NCBI GenBank assembly: GCA_018334495.1
Contig: JAGXLV010000001.1
Location: 1 to 64,000, forward strand
Reading direction: 5' to 3'
DNA length: 64,000 bases
Source: Oleiphilaceae bacterium
GTDB taxonomy: Bacteria > Pseudomonadota > Gammaproteobacteria > Pseudomonadales > Oleiphilaceae
Shown one piece after another: positions 30,883-41,450 of the stretch. Position 1 is the stretch's first letter. Every line of letters begins with the position of its first letter. The position numbers and the translations under genes were made by a program. The notes beneath the pieces were generated by a model. It was not told the DNA's origin and made no database searches. It saw only the letters and a program-made list of their open reading frames with translations.

Positions 30883-31903
30883 ACCGAAGTGGCGTCTCGA
30901 TTGGCCGGGCGGGCAGGGCGAGCCCTGCGGTCGGGCCACACTGAAAGCAAAGCCCGAGCACTTCCGTGTGGACGAAGAGCTCGCGCTGGATGGCTTTCCC
31001 GGAGACGCTTCCGGGGTATCGCCCGAAACCCTTCTTGCCCGTGATGGGGAGCATTTGTGTCTTCAGATCGAGAAAACCGGAGACAATACCGAGTATGTCG
31101 CTCGGCAACTGGCGAATCTGTCCGGTTGTCAGCCCCATGAAGTGGGTTTCTGTGGTTTGAAGGATCGCCATGCCGTGACCCGTCAGTGGTTCAGTGTTCA
31201 TCGTGCCGGCATGGTGGACTCTGATCCGGACTTTCTGGCATTGGTTCAGGCCAGGTGGCGGGTGCATCGGGTTTGTCGTTTCATGCGAAAACTGCGTCGC
31301 GGCGAACACCGCGGTAATCGCTTCAGTATTCTGTTGACGAGTGTTTGCGGCGACCGAGCCCGTTTAGAGCAGGGCTTGATTCATCTTCAGGCAAAAGGGT
31401 GCCCCAATTATTTCGGCAGCCAGCGGTTCGGCTGGGACGGCAATAACCTGGATCAGGCCTGCCGCCTGAAACCGGGCCGCCAGCGGGGGCGTAACAACCG
31501 TAATGGGATGTATTTCTCGGCAGCGCGTTCCTGGTTGTTCAACGAGATCCTGGCGGCCCGGGTGACGGCTGGAACCTGGGCGCAGGCATTAGCCGGGGAG
31601 CCCGACTCTTGCGAAGCCACTGGCCCGCTCTGGGGTGACGGCGGCACCGAAGCCGGGGATGAACAGGGTAGTCTGGAGCGTGAAATCGTGAGCCGCCATC
31701 CAGCATTGGCGGCCGTCTTCTCGCAAACCCGCATGAAGCCAGAACGGCGGTCGCTTGTTCTCCTACCTGAAGATTTCCGGTGGACCTGGGAAGGTGCAGA
31801 CGGGCTAAGGCTGAAATTCGGGCTGGGTCCGGGTCAATTTGCCACAACCCTGTTGGCAGATCTGTTTCTGGTGGATGATGCATCGCAAAACACAGCAGAC
31901 TGA
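30875..31903 (+). CDS. truD: tRNA pseudouridine(13) synthase
   Basis: The 342-residue protein carries the TruD catalytic motif [19 protein letters not shown] with the nucleophilic Asp, the [14 protein letters not shown] motif and the family's inserted TRUD domain. It modifies U13 of tRNA-Glu. Its start overlaps ispF by 8 bases, and surE follows, an order conserved from E. coli to pseudomonads. Confidence 0.96.
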   Translation: MSEPKWRLDWPGGQGEPCGRATLKAKPEHFRVDEELALDGFPGDASGVSPETLLARDGEHLCLQIEKTGDNTEYVARQLANLSGCQPHEVGFCGLKDRHAVTRQWFSVHRAGMVDSDPDFLALVQARWRVHRVCRFMRKLRRGEHRGNRFSILLTSVCGDRARLEQGLIHLQAKGCPNYFGSQRFGWDGNNLDQACRLKPGRQRGRNNRNGMYFSAARSWLFNEILAARVTAGTWAQALAGEPDSCEATGPLWGDGGTEAGDEQGSLEREIVSRHPALAAVFSQTRMKPERRSLVLLPEDFRWTWEGADGLRLKFGLGPGQFATTLLADLFLVDDASQNTAD

Positions 31904-31962
31904 AGAAAACCGACTAAACTGCAAACGGTCAGTCAATGCGGTGAAGGCTAACGGAGATAATT

Positions 31963-32715
31963 GTGCGAATTCTGCTATCAAATGATGACGGGGTAAATTC
32001 CCCGGGACTTGTTGCTTTGTTTAAGGGGTTGGAAGGCATGGGCTCGCTGGACGTAGTTGCGCCAGACCGGGACCATAGCGGTGCCAGCAACGCTCTGACG
32101 CTGAACCGGCCGCTCACGGTAGAAAGCCACCCCAATGGCTTCAGATCAGTGGATGGCACTCCGAGTGATTGTGTTCACCTGGCAGTGAATGGCCTCTACT
32201 CAGAGCCTTTCGATCGGGTCGTTTCGGGTATCAATACCCACGCCAATCTGGGTGATGATGTGATTTATTCCGGCACGGTTGCGGCAGCCACGGAGGGTCG
32301 TCACCTGGGCTTGCCAGCGATTGCGGTGTCACTGGTGAACCAGGGGAAGTTTCATTATGAGACCGCCGCCCGAGTAGTTCGCACCTTGCTTGAAAGCCCG
32401 GTGCCACTGGATCTGGGGCCCCACTGTCTGCTCAACGTCAATGTTCCCGATGTACCCTGGGACGCGCTTGCTGGATTCCGCGTTACACGGCTGGGTCACC
32501 GGAACCGCGCCGAGGGCGCCGTTTTTATGACTTGTCCCCGCGGTAAAGAGCGTTATTGGATCGGTGCCGCCGGTGAGGGCAGCGATGCCGGCCCCGGTAC
32601 TGATTTTCACGCGGTCAGGGAAAATTACGTTTCAATCACGCCAGTCCAGGTTGATATGACTCGACATGAAGTGATCTCGTCCCTGCAGGAATGGCTTCAG
32701 GAGACCCGGAGATGA
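31963..32715 (+). CDS. surE: 5'/3'-nucleotidase SurE
   Basis: The 250-residue phosphatase begins [14 protein letters not shown] with the metal-binding Asp pair and has [14 protein letters not shown] and [20 protein letters not shown]. It releases phosphate from nucleoside monophosphates and is a stationary-phase survival factor in E. coli. The start is GTG with ACGGAG upstream. It overlaps pcm by 4 bases when pcm starts at 32712. Confidence 0.97.
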   Translation: MRILLSNDDGVNSPGLVALFKGLEGMGSLDVVAPDRDHSGASNALTLNRPLTVESHPNGFRSVDGTPSDCVHLAVNGLYSEPFDRVVSGINTHANLGDDVIYSGTVAAATEGRHLGLPAIAVSLVNQGKFHYETAARVVRTLLESPVPLDLGPHCLLNVNVPDVPWDALAGFRVTRLGHRNRAEGAVFMTCPRGKERYWIGAAGEGSDAGPGTDFHAVRENYVSITPVQVDMTRHEVISSLQEWLQETRR

Positions 32716-33368
32716 TATCCGGCTTGCAAGGCATCGGCATGACCTCGCCCCGTACCCGTGCGCGTTTGGTGCAACGGCTTCGGGAGGCAGGGATTTGTAA
32801 TGATCGTGTGCTGGCGGTGATGGGGGAAGTGCCGCGCCATATCTTCCTTGATGAAGCGCTGGCTCACCGTGCTTATGAAGATACCGCCCTGCCCATTGGT
32901 CACAACCAGACCCTGTCACAGCCCTACATCGTTGCGCGTATGACAGAGGTGCTGATGCATCATGCCCCGCATTCCGTGCTCGAGTTGGGCACGGGTTCAG
33001 GGTATCAGACGGCTATTTTGGCAAAGCTGGTGGAGGAAGTTTACAGCGTTGAGCGAATCAAGGCGTTGCAGGACCGGGCCCGTGAACGGCTCAGGGCCCT
33101 GGGCTTGCGGAATATCGTGCTGCGACATGCCGATGGCGGCATGGGCTGGGCGGATAAAGGGCCGTTTGACGGCATCATGTTGACTGCCGCGCCCCGGGAG
33201 CTGCCGCGGGAGCTGATGATGCAGCTGGCTGAGGGCGGCGTTATCGTCGCGCCGGTCGGCGAAGATGCCCAAACGCTCGTTCAGGCCGTCAGGCGTGGCA
33301 ACCGCTTTGACGTGACCGAAATAGAGCCGGTGCGTTTCGTGCCCTTGCTCGGCGGCGTCGTGCGATGA
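32712..33368 (+). CDS. pcm: Protein-L-isoaspartate O-methyltransferase
   Basis: Started at the ATG that overlaps the surE stop (218 residues, GGAG upstream); the ORF track start 21 bases earlier is less likely. Motifs are [20 protein letters not shown], the SAM-binding [18 protein letters not shown] and [13 protein letters not shown]. The enzyme repairs isoaspartyl residues in aged proteins. It lies with surE, nlpD and rpoS in the stationary-phase cluster. Confidence 0.96.
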   Translation: MISGLQGIGMTSPRTRARLVQRLREAGICNDRVLAVMGEVPRHIFLDEALAHRAYEDTALPIGHNQTLSQPYIVARMTEVLMHHAPHSVLELGTGSGYQTAILAKLVEEVYSVERIKALQDRARERLRALGLRNIVLRHADGGMGWADKGPFDGIMLTAAPRELPRELMMQLAEGGVIVAPVGEDAQTLVQAVRRGNRFDVTEIEPVRFVPLLGGVVR

Positions 33369-34375
33369 CCGAGGTGCCTTCGTCATCCGCCGAATCCCCT
33401 GACAACAAAGGGGCTCAATCGGGCGGTTCGCTTCGTACCATGATCGGCGTGTTTTTGCGGGGAGTTGCGATGGGGGCGGCCGATATCGTTCCAGGTGTAT
33501 CCGGGGGCACCATAGCGTTTATTACGGGCATATACTTCCGCTTGCTTGCAGCGATTAACGGCTTGCCCGCCGCGTTTCTGCGGGAACTTTGCCGCGGCCG
33601 CCCGAAAACATTCTGGCAGGCTGCGGATGCGACTTTCCTGGTCAGTCTGCTTATCGGAATCCTCTTCAGTATTGTCATGCTGGCTTCGGTTATCAGCTAT
33701 GCTCTGGCTGAACATGCCATCCCCTTGTGGAGTTTTTTCTTCGGCCTGATCGCAGCCTCTGTTTGGCATGTGGGCCGGGAGGTCAACCGAGCCCGATGGC
33801 TGCTTCTGATCCCGCTCATTCTGGGCGGGGGGTTGTCCTGGTTGTTAACCACCCTGCCACCTATGCAGGCTGCCCCAACGACTCTGGCGCTTTTCGGCTC
33901 TGGGGCAATCGCCATTTGTGCGATGATTTTACCGGGTATCTCCGGGAGTTTTATCCTGGTGTTGCTGGGCGTTTACGGGCCCATTCTGGAGGCGATCAAG
34001 GCATTTGATATGGGTAAGCTGGTGTTTTTCAGCGCCGGCTGCATTGTTGGTCTGCTGACCATCGCACGTGTCCTGACATGGGCGGTTCGCCGATTCCACG
34101 ACTGGGTGCTCGCTTTTCTTACCGGCGTAATGATCGGTGCCCTGAACAAAGTCTGGCCCTGGAAAGAAACGGTAAGCTGGCGCCTCAACAGTTCGGCAGA
34201 GCGGGTTCCCTTGCAGGAGGTTAACGTATCACCGCAGGTCTATACTGAATTGACCGGAAGCAGTGCGGAATTGCTCCCGGCCATTCTGGCCGCTGTAACT
34301 GGCTTGTTACTGGTTTTACTGATGGAATGGGCTGCTAAATCTTTTACACGCCGGAATACAGAAGCTGGAAGTTGA
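33365..34375 (+). CDS. DUF368 membrane protein, likely polyprenyl-phosphate translocase (PopT-like)
   Basis: The 336-residue protein has about nine hydrophobic segments with the two glycine-rich family repeats, [20 protein letters not shown] and [23 protein letters not shown]368 proteins were shown in Vibrio cholerae to recycle undecaprenyl phosphate across the inner membrane (PopT); that function is carried over here by family. The start overlaps pcm by 4 bases. Insertion of this gene between pcm and nlpD differs from E. coli. Confidence 0.9.
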   Translation: MTEVPSSSAESPDNKGAQSGGSLRTMIGVFLRGVAMGAADIVPGVSGGTIAFITGIYFRLLAAINGLPAAFLRELCRGRPKTFWQAADATFLVSLLIGILFSIVMLASVISYALAEHAIPLWSFFFGLIAASVWHVGREVNRARWLLLIPLILGGGLSWLLTTLPPMQAAPTTLALFGSGAIAICAMILPGISGSFILVLLGVYGPILEAIKAFDMGKLVFFSAGCIVGLLTIARVLTWAVRRFHDWVLAFLTGVMIGALNKVWPWKETVSWRLNSSAERVPLQEVNVSPQVYTELTGSSAELLPAILAAVTGLLLVLLMEWAAKSFTRRNTEAGS

Positions 34376-34656
34376 CTGAACTGTGGGGCAACCCTGGATT
34401 AAGTGTTACTTTTTGGTCAGGTTAAATGTTTCCATCGGTAACATTTTTGGTGGGCTGTTAGCTTGTTTGCACAGAAAATGCGCAATATATTAGCAACTTA
34501 TCATTACATGTTCAGGTTGTGTGCTGTTTTTAATATTAAATAGAAATAAACAAGGCGATTTTTATATCCGTGTCTGAAAGGCGAGGCGTCTTTGATCATG
34601 TAAGTATGCGAGCCCTGGCCTGGAAACGTGCGGCCAGTCGAATGCGCAGTATTCTT
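34376..34656. promoter_or_regulatory. Intergenic region upstream of nlpD
   Basis: The 281 bases contain an AT-rich core. An inverted repeat AAATGTT/AACATTT with a 9-base loop and short T tail (34424-34448) could be a weak terminator for the DUF368 gene. A perfect 12-bp palindrome TTTAATATTAAA lies at 34529-34540. The nlpD promoter probably lies here. The open frame upstream of the chosen nlpD start (from the GTG at 34570) is probably untranslated. Confidence 0.4.
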
Positions 34657-35457
34657 ATGCCTGAAAAATTCCTTAAACCGGCCAGTCTGCTCCTGGTTCT
34701 GCTTTTTGTGCTTGCCGGCTGCAACACCACGGATATCTACAACGACGATGCCTATAATCCGCCCGTTTACTGGGGCAGGCATGTCGTTAAATCGGGGGAA
34801 ACCCTTTACGCCATCGCCTGGCGCTATGGCCGGGATTATCGTGAGTTGGGCAATGCCAACGGCATAGCCCCCCCTTTTAATATCGAAGCCGGCGAAGTAA
34901 TACGCCTTGATCTGCGAGGCAAAACCCCTGCCTCCGCCCCCAAGAAGTCCCCGCCGAAAGTTGTAACAAGCGCCCCGTCGCCCAGGCCATCATCTCCGCA
35001 AAAAACCGCCAATGAATCCCCCCCCAAGGTGGAAAAAGCCCCGGAAAAGGCCATGCCCTTATCGGATCAATCCCAGACAGTGGCGGGGGTTGACTGGCGC
35101 TGGCCCCATATTGGCCCCGTAATTGCATCATTCTCCTCGTCGGGCCAGGTCAACAAAGGTATTGATATTGCTGGAAATGCTGGTGACTCTGTCCTGGCGG
35201 CGGCTTCCGGTAACGTTGTGTATGCCGGCAGTGGTCTGCTTGGTTACGGCAACCTGATCATTCTTAACCACAATGAGCACTATCTGAGCGCCTACGCTCA
35301 CAACCGTAAAATTCTGGTCAGTGAGGGAGACGACGTCAAAGGTGGGCAGCCGATAGCGGAACTGGGCAGCAGCGGGACCGAGCGGAACAAATTGCATTTT
35401 GAAGTGCGTAAAAATGGCAATCCCGTCGATCCTGTGCCTTACCTGCCGCCACGATAA
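34657..35457 (+). CDS. nlpD: NlpD-family lipoprotein, amidase activator
   Basis: The ATG at 34657 gives MPEKFLKPASLLLVLLFVLAGC, a lipoprotein signal with lipobox LAGC (266 residues). Earlier starts in the same frame add an N-terminal extension and have no better ribosome binding site. A LysM domain (HVVKSGETLYAIAWRYGRD) is followed by a Pro/Ser/Lys-rich linker and a LytM domain. In the LytM domain the usual His of the HxxxD motif is Asn (VNKGIDIAG) and the first His of HxH is Lys (NKLHFEVR), so it should be catalytically inactive. This fits NlpD, which activates AmiC at the septum. It precedes rpoS as in most gammaproteobacteria. Confidence 0.93.
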   Translation: MPEKFLKPASLLLVLLFVLAGCNTTDIYNDDAYNPPVYWGRHVVKSGETLYAIAWRYGRDYRELGNANGIAPPFNIEAGEVIRLDLRGKTPASAPKKSPPKVVTSAPSPRPSSPQKTANESPPKVEKAPEKAMPLSDQSQTVAGVDWRWPHIGPVIASFSSSGQVNKGIDIAGNAGDSVLAAASGNVVYAGSGLLGYGNLIILNHNEHYLSAYAHNRKILVSEGDDVKGGQPIAELGSSGTERNKLHFEVRKNGNPVDPVPYLPPR

Positions 35458-35679
35458 ATGGTCCGGCCGATATATTCAGTGACCTGACCAGAAGGCCAGA
35501 GGGGCTTAAGAGCAATTACAATAATTATAAATTCAAAGAAGCAGTAGAAGTCAGTCGCATTACCGACTGGCCCGAAACAACAACCTGATTACAAACAATA
35601 CGAACAACAGTTGGCAGGCGCTCACAACAAAAATAATCGGTGAGCGGACAATAAGGGTCGTTTTAGACGGGGCTAGCGT
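35458..35679 (+). promoter_or_regulatory. rpoS leader region
   Basis: These 222 bases between nlpD and rpoS hold no gene. The middle is A-rich and contains a short hairpin CAGTCG-CATTAC-CGACTG (35552-35569). By analogy with other gammaproteobacteria the rpoS mRNA may start inside nlpD and be controlled through this leader; no sRNA-binding site can be named from the sequence. The ribosome binding site before the ATG (GACGGGG) is weak. Confidence 0.35.
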
Positions 35680-36684
35680 ATGTCAGTAGACCATGAAAAT
35701 CTTATAGTCGATCGTGTCGCAGACGTAGAGGATGCGGAAGAAGAAAATGCAGTGGCTGCGGAAGCGGAGCCGAGCAATGACGCGGTAGCGGATGCCAATC
35801 TCGACGACACGAGGCTGCCGTCACGGACGGCAGGTCGTTACGCGACCAACCAAAAACAGCTCGATGCGACTCAGCTTTACCTTAATGAAATCGGCTTTTC
35901 TCCGCTTCTCACGCCCGAAGAAGAGGTCTATTTTGCGCGCCTCGCCCGGAAAGGTGAGGCGTCTGGTCGCAAACGCATGATAGAAAGCAATCTGCGCCTG
36001 GTGGTTAAAATCGCGCGACGCTATGTAAACCGCGGTCTAACCCTTCTGGACCTGATCGAAGAAGGTAACCTGGGCCTGATTCGCGCTGTGGAAAAATTCG
36101 ACCCCGAACGCGGCTTCCGTTTTTCCACTTACGCCACCTGGTGGATTCGGCAGACGATTGAACGGGCCATCATGAATCAGACCCGCACGATCCGGCTTCC
36201 GATTCATGTGGTGAAAGAGCTGAACCTGTATTTGCGGGCAGCCCGCGAACTGACCCAGAAGCTTGACCACGAACCCTCCGCGGAAGAAATTGCCCGGATG
36301 GTGGACAAGCCGGTGTCCGATGTTAAAAAAATGCTGGGGCTTAACGAGCGCGTTGCCTCTATGGATACGCCCATTGGCAGCGGTGAAAGATCCCTACTGG
36401 ACACGGTCGCGGATGAAGGCGCTTCAGATCCTGCGGATGTGCTACAGGACAACAACATGCGGGGCTGTATTGGTGGCTGGCTCGACCAGCTCAGCGGTAA
36501 GCAGCAGGAAGTCCTTTCCCGCCGTTTTGGCTTACGGGGACACCAAACCAGTACGCTGGAACAGGTTGGTCTCGAGATCGGCCTGACCCGGGAGCGGGTG
36601 CGTCAGATTCAGGTAGAAGCGCTACGCCGCCTACGCGAGATTCTCGAAAAAGAAGGCCTGTCCGGCACCATGTTGTTTCAGTAG
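35680..36684 (+). CDS. rpoS: RNA polymerase sigma factor RpoS
   Basis: This 334-residue sigma-70 family protein has an acidic N-terminal region, region 1.2 ([21 protein letters not shown]), region 2 with the core and -10 binding segment [19 protein letters not shown], region 3, and region 4 ending in the -35 helix-turn-helix ([19 protein letters not shown]). Length, order and position after nlpD identify the general stress and stationary-phase sigma factor. Confidence 0.97.
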   Translation: MSVDHENLIVDRVADVEDAEEENAVAAEAEPSNDAVADANLDDTRLPSRTAGRYATNQKQLDATQLYLNEIGFSPLLTPEEEVYFARLARKGEASGRKRMIESNLRLVVKIARRYVNRGLTLLDLIEEGNLGLIRAVEKFDPERGFRFSTYATWWIRQTIERAIMNQTRTIRLPIHVVKELNLYLRAARELTQKLDHEPSAEEIARMVDKPVSDVKKMLGLNERVASMDTPIGSGERSLLDTVADEGASDPADVLQDNNMRGCIGGWLDQLSGKQQEVLSRRFGLRGHQTSTLEQVGLEIGLTRERVRQIQVEALRRLREILEKEGLSGTMLFQ

Positions 36685-36689
36685 GCCGA

Positions 36690-36718
36690 GAAAAGCCGGT
36701 CAGTCCTTCCTGGCCGGC
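36690..36718 (-). terminator. Intrinsic terminator downstream of nth
   Basis: On the minus strand the stem GCCGGCCAG/CTGACCGGC (9 bp with one wobble) is followed by TTTTCT. It lies about 80 bases past the nth stop codon and just after the convergent rpoS stop, so it ends the rnf-nth transcript and might also stop rpoS readthrough. Confidence 0.5.
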
Positions 36719-36794
36719 GCATTGGAGGTTTGGCCGGCTTCCGCTGGTCGTGCTGCTCCCACGGCTTTAATCGATCCATTCCTTCCGGATCTCA

Positions 36795-37436
36795 CTACTC
36801 AATGTAATCCCGTTTATCCGGAAATTCGCACAGGTCCTCAATAATGCAGGACCCGCACCGGGGTTTTCTGGCCACGCAGGTATAGCGCCCGTGCAGGATG
36901 AGCCAGTGATGGGCGTCCTGGCGATACTCGCGGGGCACCAGCCGGACCAGCCGTTTTTCCACTTCCTCGACATTCTTCCCGGTCGCCAGTCCGGTTCGAT
37001 TGGAAACGCGGAAGATATGGGTATCCACGGCCATGGTGGGCTGCCCGAAGGCGGTGTTCAGGACGACATTGGCGGTTTTGCGACCGACGCCGGGCAGGGC
37101 CTCCAGGTCCTTGCGGTTGGCCGGCACCTGACCGTCGTGCTTTTCCACCAGTTGCCGGCAGGTCTTGATTACGTTTTCGGCCTTGGTGTTATACAGGCCA
37201 ATGGTTTTTATGTGTTCCTTAAGGCCATCAACCCCCAGATCCAGGATGGCTTGAGGGGTGTTGGCCACGGCATAAAGCCTGGCGGTGGCCTTGTTGACGC
37301 CCACGTCCGTGGCCTGTGCTGACAGGATGACCGCAACCAACAACTCAAAAGGCGAGTCGTACACCAGTTCGGTGGTTGGTGTGGGATTGGCTTTTCGCAA
37401 CCGCTCGAAAATCTCTGTTCGTTTTTCTTTGTTCAT
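36795..37436 (-). CDS. nth: Endonuclease III
   Basis: The 213-residue base-excision DNA glycosylase/AP lyase has the helix-hairpin-helix with catalytic Lys (LPGVGRKTANVVLNTAFG), the catalytic Asp in AVDTHIFRVSNRTGL and the C-terminal 4Fe-4S cluster cysteines (CVARKPRCGSCIIEDLC). It removes oxidised pyrimidines. As in E. coli, it follows rnfE at the end of the rnf operon. Confidence 0.97.
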   Translation of the reverse strand: MNKEKRTEIFERLRKANPTPTTELVYDSPFELLVAVILSAQATDVGVNKATARLYAVANTPQAILDLGVDGLKEHIKTIGLYNTKAENVIKTCRQLVEKHDGQVPANRKDLEALPGVGRKTANVVLNTAFGQPTMAVDTHIFRVSNRTGLATGKNVEEVEKRLVRLVPREYRQDAHHWLILHGRYTCVARKPRCGSCIIEDLCEFPDKRDYIE

Positions 37437-37449
37437 TATTTACGGCCTT

Positions 37450-38166
37450 TTACGAAACCTGTCCGGTGACGCGAACCCGCTTGCCGCCACTGGAAGTCGG
37501 TTCAGTGACAAGAGCACGGCGACGTTCGTCGATCTGGTGGTCGATGCGATTCTTGAGGGCGATCAGAAGCCCAAGCCCCACAAAAGCCCCTGGCGGCAGC
37601 ACCATGAACAGCACGTCCGGGTAGCCCGCCACGGGCCCCATTTGCCAGTCTGCCGCCATTGGGCCCAGGAGCAGATCCATGCCGGCAAACAGGGTGCCCT
37701 GGCCGACGGCTTCCCGCAGCCCTCCCAGCACCACGAGTACCGCCAGAAAGCCCAGGCCCATCATGGCCCCGTCGAGAGCCGCCGCGCCGGGACGGTTCTT
37801 GGAGGCGAAGGCGTCGGCGCGACCGAGAATTGCGCAGTTGGTGACGATCAGCGGAATGAAAATGCCGAGGATCTGGTACAGCTCATAGGTGAAGGCCTGC
37901 ATCAGCAGTTCGGCGCAGGTAACCAGTGAAGCGATGATCATCACGAACGCCGGCAGGCGCACGGAATCACCCACGTAGTTTCGGATCACAGAGACCGCAA
38001 AGTTGGACCCCACAAGAACCATCAGCGTTGCCAGGCCCAGGCCAATGGCGTTGACCACGGTGCTTGTGACGGCCAGCAAGGGGCACAGTCCGAGTACCTG
38101 GACAAGGGCCGGATTGTTGCTCCAGAGGCCGTCCCGGATGATCTCGGATGAGGTCTTGGTGGCCAT
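37450..38166 (-). CDS. rnfE: Rnf complex subunit E
   Basis: Started at the internal ATG (38166, GGGAG upstream), 4 bases after rnfG, giving 238 residues. The upstream part of the ORF overlaps rnfG. The six-helix membrane protein has the conserved [20 protein letters not shown] and [19 protein letters not shown] motifs shared with RnfA, including the Cys residues that hold the membrane iron-sulfur centre. It is part of the ion-pumping ferredoxin:NAD oxidoreductase. Confidence 0.96.
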   Translation of the reverse strand: MATKTSSEIIRDGLWSNNPALVQVLGLCPLLAVTSTVVNAIGLGLATLMVLVGSNFAVSVIRNYVGDSVRLPAFVMIIASLVTCAELLMQAFTYELYQILGIFIPLIVTNCAILGRADAFASKNRPGAAALDGAMMGLGFLAVLVVLGGLREAVGQGTLFAGMDLLLGPMAADWQMGPVAGYPDVLFMVLPPGAFVGLGLLIALKNRIDHQIDERRRALVTEPTSSGGKRVRVTGQVS

Positions 38167-38170
38167 GGCT

Positions 38171-38815
38171 CTAACTCCCGTCCTGATTTGGCGAGGGCTC
38201 CGCGAGCAATATTTCGCGATGGTCCTCAAAGAAGATGAGCGCCTGTTTTACGGCCTCGACGACTGCTCTGGGCGTAATGGTGGCGCCGGTGAACTGATCA
38301 AAGGCGCCGCCATCCTTGGCCACCGCCCAGCGCCCCGGTTTGGGATTATCGAGTGATTTGCCGTCAAAGGAGCGAATCCAGTCGGATTTCCTGAGTTCGA
38401 TTTTATCCCCCAGCCCCGGGGTTTCCCGATGCTGGATCACCCGCACTCCCAGAATCTGGCCGTCAGCATCAATGCCCACCAGCAGGTCTATGTCACCGGA
38501 ATAGCCGTTACGTGCGATCACCGGCAGGATCACGCCGACCGGCTCGCCGTCCTGGCGGGCAATCCAGCCCCTGGTTGCTTGCCGGGTGCCCAGCAAAGGG
38601 TCGGGTTCCAGGCTAACCGTGTCCGACAGCAGATCGTTATCGTGCCGGGATTCGGGAATGATCTCAAACAGGGCAGCGGCTTCGGCCTTGCGAATCTGCT
38701 GTTCGATACGCTCTTCCGTCACGGCCTGGGTCACCGCAATGGTGCCGGCGGTAATGATGGCAAAAAGGCCGAGCCCGACGGCGCTGCGCCACATGGAGTC
38801 TGCGATCGTCGCCAT
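38171..38815 (-). CDS. rnfG: Rnf complex subunit G
   Basis: The 214-residue protein has one N-terminal membrane segment and a periplasmic FMN-binding domain. The covalent flavin site is the Thr in [46 protein letters not shown] is the family core. It passes electrons within the Rnf complex. It starts 3 bases from the end of rnfD. Confidence 0.97.
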   Translation of the reverse strand: MATIADSMWRSAVGLGLFAIITAGTIAVTQAVTEERIEQQIRKAEAAALFEIIPESRHDNDLLSDTVSLEPDPLLGTRQATRGWIARQDGEPVGVILPVIARNGYSGDIDLLVGIDADGQILGVRVIQHRETPGLGDKIELRKSDWIRSFDGKSLDNPKPGRWAVAKDGGAFDQFTGATITPRAVVEAVKQALIFFEDHREILLAEPSPNQDGS

Positions 38816-38818
38816 GGT

Positions 38819-39865
38819 TCAGGTCCTGGGGGCAATGCCGCGCTTCGGCTTTTTATGGCCGTAGGTGCGCGGGGGCGTGTAGTGGTCGATGAATGGCACC
38901 GCAAAGTTCATCAGCAGGACGGCAAAGGCCACGGCGTCAGGATAACTGCCCCAGGTTCTGATCAGGTAGATCAGGATGCCAATGCCGGCGCCATAGATCA
39001 GTTTGCCCTGGTGGCTTGTGGCTGCCGACACGGGATCGGTGGCGATGAAGAAAGCGCCCAGCATGGTGCCGCCGGCGAGCAGGTGCAGTGACAAAGGCGC
39101 GTACTGGTCGGGGTTGCTGCCAAATGCCAGGCTCATCAGTGCCAGGGCGGCGACAAAGCTGACCGGAATGTGCCAGCTGATGATGCGCAGGTAAATCAGC
39201 CCGATACCGCCGGCCAGGAACGCCAGGTTGACCCATTCCCAGCCTTTGGCGATGCCGTTCCCGAAGCTCGGGTGCTGGCGTACTTCGGCGGCTATCCGGG
39301 CGCCGATGTCATGCTTGTACACATCCAGGGGCGTCGCCATGGTGTAGGCGTCCACGGCGGTCTGCTGGCCGGAGAAAATGGCCGCCAGAGTATCCAGGAC
39401 ACCGGGCGCGCCGTTTCCCAGGCCTCCGGGTACCGCCCAGTTGGTGGTCATGGCCACGGGAAAGGAAATCAGCACCAGGGCATAGCCCACCATGGCGGGG
39501 TTAAAGGGGTTTGAGCCGAGCCCGCCATAGAGCTGTTTGGCCATGATGATGGCGCTGAATACCGCGATGGCGGACACCCACCAGGGCAGTAGCGGCGGCA
39601 GTGCCAGCCCCAGCAGCAAGCCGGTGACCGCCGCCGTGTTATCCCTCAGGAAAAAACCGACCGGCTTGTCCCGCATCCTCAGGATCGCCGCCTCCGCGCC
39701 CAGCGCCAGGGCGATGCACCAGATGACGTTGATCACATTGCCCCAGCCGAAGAACACTGTCTGGGCCAGCAGGCCCGGCAGGCAGGCGATCACGACCCAC
39801 AGCATGACCCTGGAGGTGGGTCGCGCACCACGGCTATGGGGTGATGTTTGTTGTGTTAGTGCCAT
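38819..39865 (-). CDS. rnfD: Rnf complex subunit D
   Basis: This 348-residue membrane protein of about nine helices is homologous to Nqr[17 protein letters not shown] is conserved, and the probable flavinylation Thr lies in [13 protein letters not shown]. It carries covalent FMN and is thought to be a core of ion translocation. It sits in the order rnfABCDGE. Confidence 0.96.
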   Translation of the reverse strand: MALTQQTSPHSRGARPTSRVMLWVVIACLPGLLAQTVFFGWGNVINVIWCIALALGAEAAILRMRDKPVGFFLRDNTAAVTGLLLGLALPPLLPWWVSAIAVFSAIIMAKQLYGGLGSNPFNPAMVGYALVLISFPVAMTTNWAVPGGLGNGAPGVLDTLAAIFSGQQTAVDAYTMATPLDVYKHDIGARIAAEVRQHPSFGNGIAKGWEWVNLAFLAGGIGLIYLRIISWHIPVSFVAALALMSLAFGSNPDQYAPLSLHLLAGGTMLGAFFIATDPVSAATSHQGKLIYGAGIGILIYLIRTWGSYPDAVAFAVLLMNFAVPFIDHYTPPRTYGHKKPKRGIAPRT

Positions 39866-39878
39866 CTGTTAATGCGGG

Positions 39879-41450
39879 CTAAGGCCCTGATCCTGTCTGA
39901 TTGTGTTTTTTTCGGGCAAGTGCCGCTTCCACGGCCGTAGCCGGGCCGGGCCTGGTTTTGTCGGACGGTTTCGTGGGCTTGTCTTCCGGCGCATCGGCTT
40001 TTTCGGACTTTGCCCGCGCAGCCGCTTTTGCCCGTTCCTGACGCCTGGCCTCTTTTTCCGCCTGCTCCATTTCCAGCCGCGCCTGGCGAGCCTCAAAACG
40101 CTGGCGCGCCTGGTCGGATTTGAGCTGTTCACTGCGGTGGCTTCTGATCTCGCCCTTGGCGAAGCGGTAATACTGGACCAGGGGGATGCTGCTGGGGCAA
40201 ACGTAAGAGCAGGCCCCGCACTCGATGCAGTCGAACAGGTTCAGGTGTTCCGCCTTGTCGAACTCCCCGGCGCGGGCGTGCCAGAACAGCTGTTGCGGCA
40301 GCAGCTCCATGGGGCAGGCTTCGGCGCAGGCGCCGCAACGGATGCAGGGCTGTTCCGGCGGTGGCTCGTCGAGTTCTCCGGGAGCGGCGGCGATCACGCA
40401 GTTGGTGGTTTTGACCACCGGCACCGAATCGGCCTGAAGGGTATAGCCCATCATGGGACCGCCCAGAACCAGCCGCTCCAGTCTGGTCTCGTCCAGTTGC
40501 GCCCGGGCAAGGACGTGACGGACCGGGGTGCCCAGCAGAACCTCAAAATTGCCGGGCTGGCCCAGGGCTTGTCCGGTGACCGTGGTTATTCGGGAAATCA
40601 GGGGCTCACCCCGATGCACGGCGCGGGAAACCGCCACGGCGGTGCCCACGTTCTGGCACATGACGCCTATGTCGGCCGGGATGCCGCCGTGGGGAACTTC
40701 CAGGCCGGTGAGAATCTGGATCAGCTGCTTTTCGCCACCGGAGGGGTATTTGGTGGGGACAGTCACCACCTCGATGCGAGTGTCGCCCGTGGCGGCCTTG
40801 AGGGCGTGAATAGCGTCGGGTTTGTTGTCCTCGACACCAATGACGCAGCGTTCGGGCTCCAGTAGCCAGGCCATGACGCCCATGCCGGCAATGATTTCGT
40901 CCGCCTTTTCCCGCATCAAAGTGTCGTCGGCGGTAATATAGGGCTCGCACTCGGCGCCGTTGAGGACCAGAGTGTTCACTTTGTCGGGCTTGGGCGGGTG
41001 CAGTTTGATGTTGGTGGGGAACCCCGCGCCACCGAGGCCGACGATGCCGCAATCGCGTATGTGAGCCAGAACTTCCTCGCGCCCGCGCTGCTTATAGTCG
41101 GAGAGGGGTGTGAGTTCAGCCCAGGTTTCCGCACCGTCGGGAATCAGGGCGATGCACCAGTCCAGAAGGCCGGACGGGTGAGGCACCGGGTGCTTTTCGA
41201 TAGCCTCAACGGTGCCGGACGTGGGGGCGTGCAGTGGCACACCCAGGGTGCCTATGGCGTCGGCCAGGCACTCGCCTTTTAATACTTTATCGCCGGGCAT
41301 GACCCGTGTTTCGGCGGGTGAGCCGATGTGTTGCTGCAAGGGCAGCACCAGCCGCTCCGGCAAGCCCGCGAATTGCAGTGGCCTTGCCGTGGACTGGTGT
41401 TTGTTTTCAAGCGGGTGGATGCCGCCGGGGAAATCCCAGATCTGTGTCAT
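39879..41450 (-). CDS. rnfC: Rnf complex subunit C
   Basis: This 523-residue soluble subunit is related to NqrA and the Nqo1 fold. It has an N-terminal barrel-sandwich region, a NADH/FMN-binding region (GIVGLGGAGFPTNIKLHPP), and two 4Fe-4S motifs (CIRCGACAEACPMELLP and CIECGACSYVCPSS). A long charged Ala/Lys/Arg-rich tail follows (about 420-523), as in other gammaproteobacterial RnfC. It is the NAD(H) site of the complex. The start overlaps the rnfB stop by one base. Confidence 0.97.
   Translation of the reverse strand: MTQIWDFPGGIHPLENKHQSTARPLQFAGLPERLVLPLQQHIGSPAETRVMPGDKVLKGECLADAIGTLGVPLHAPTSGTVEAIEKHPVPHPSGLLDWCIALIPDGAETWAELTPLSDYKQRGREEVLAHIRDCGIVGLGGAGFPTNIKLHPPKPDKVNTLVLNGAECEPYITADDTLMREKADEIIAGMGVMAWLLEPERCVIGVEDNKPDAIHALKAATGDTRIEVVTVPTKYPSGGEKQLIQILTGLEVPHGGIPADIGVMCQNVGTAVAVSRAVHRGEPLISRITTVTGQALGQPGNFEVLLGTPVRHVLARAQLDETRLERLVLGGPMMGYTLQADSVPVVKTTNCVIAAAPGELDEPPPEQPCIRCGACAEACPMELLPQQLFWHARAGEFDKAEHLNLFDCIECGACSYVCPSSIPLVQYYRFAKGEIRSHRSEQLKSDQARQRFEARQARLEMEQAEKEARRQERAKAAARAKSEKADAPEDKPTKPSDKTRPGPATAVEAALARKKHNQTGSGP

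Noticed and set aside
39903-40865. 320-residue ORF antisense to rnfC
   Set aside because: The composition is Gly/Phe/Arg-rich, with no family resemblance; rnfC on the opposite strand is certain.
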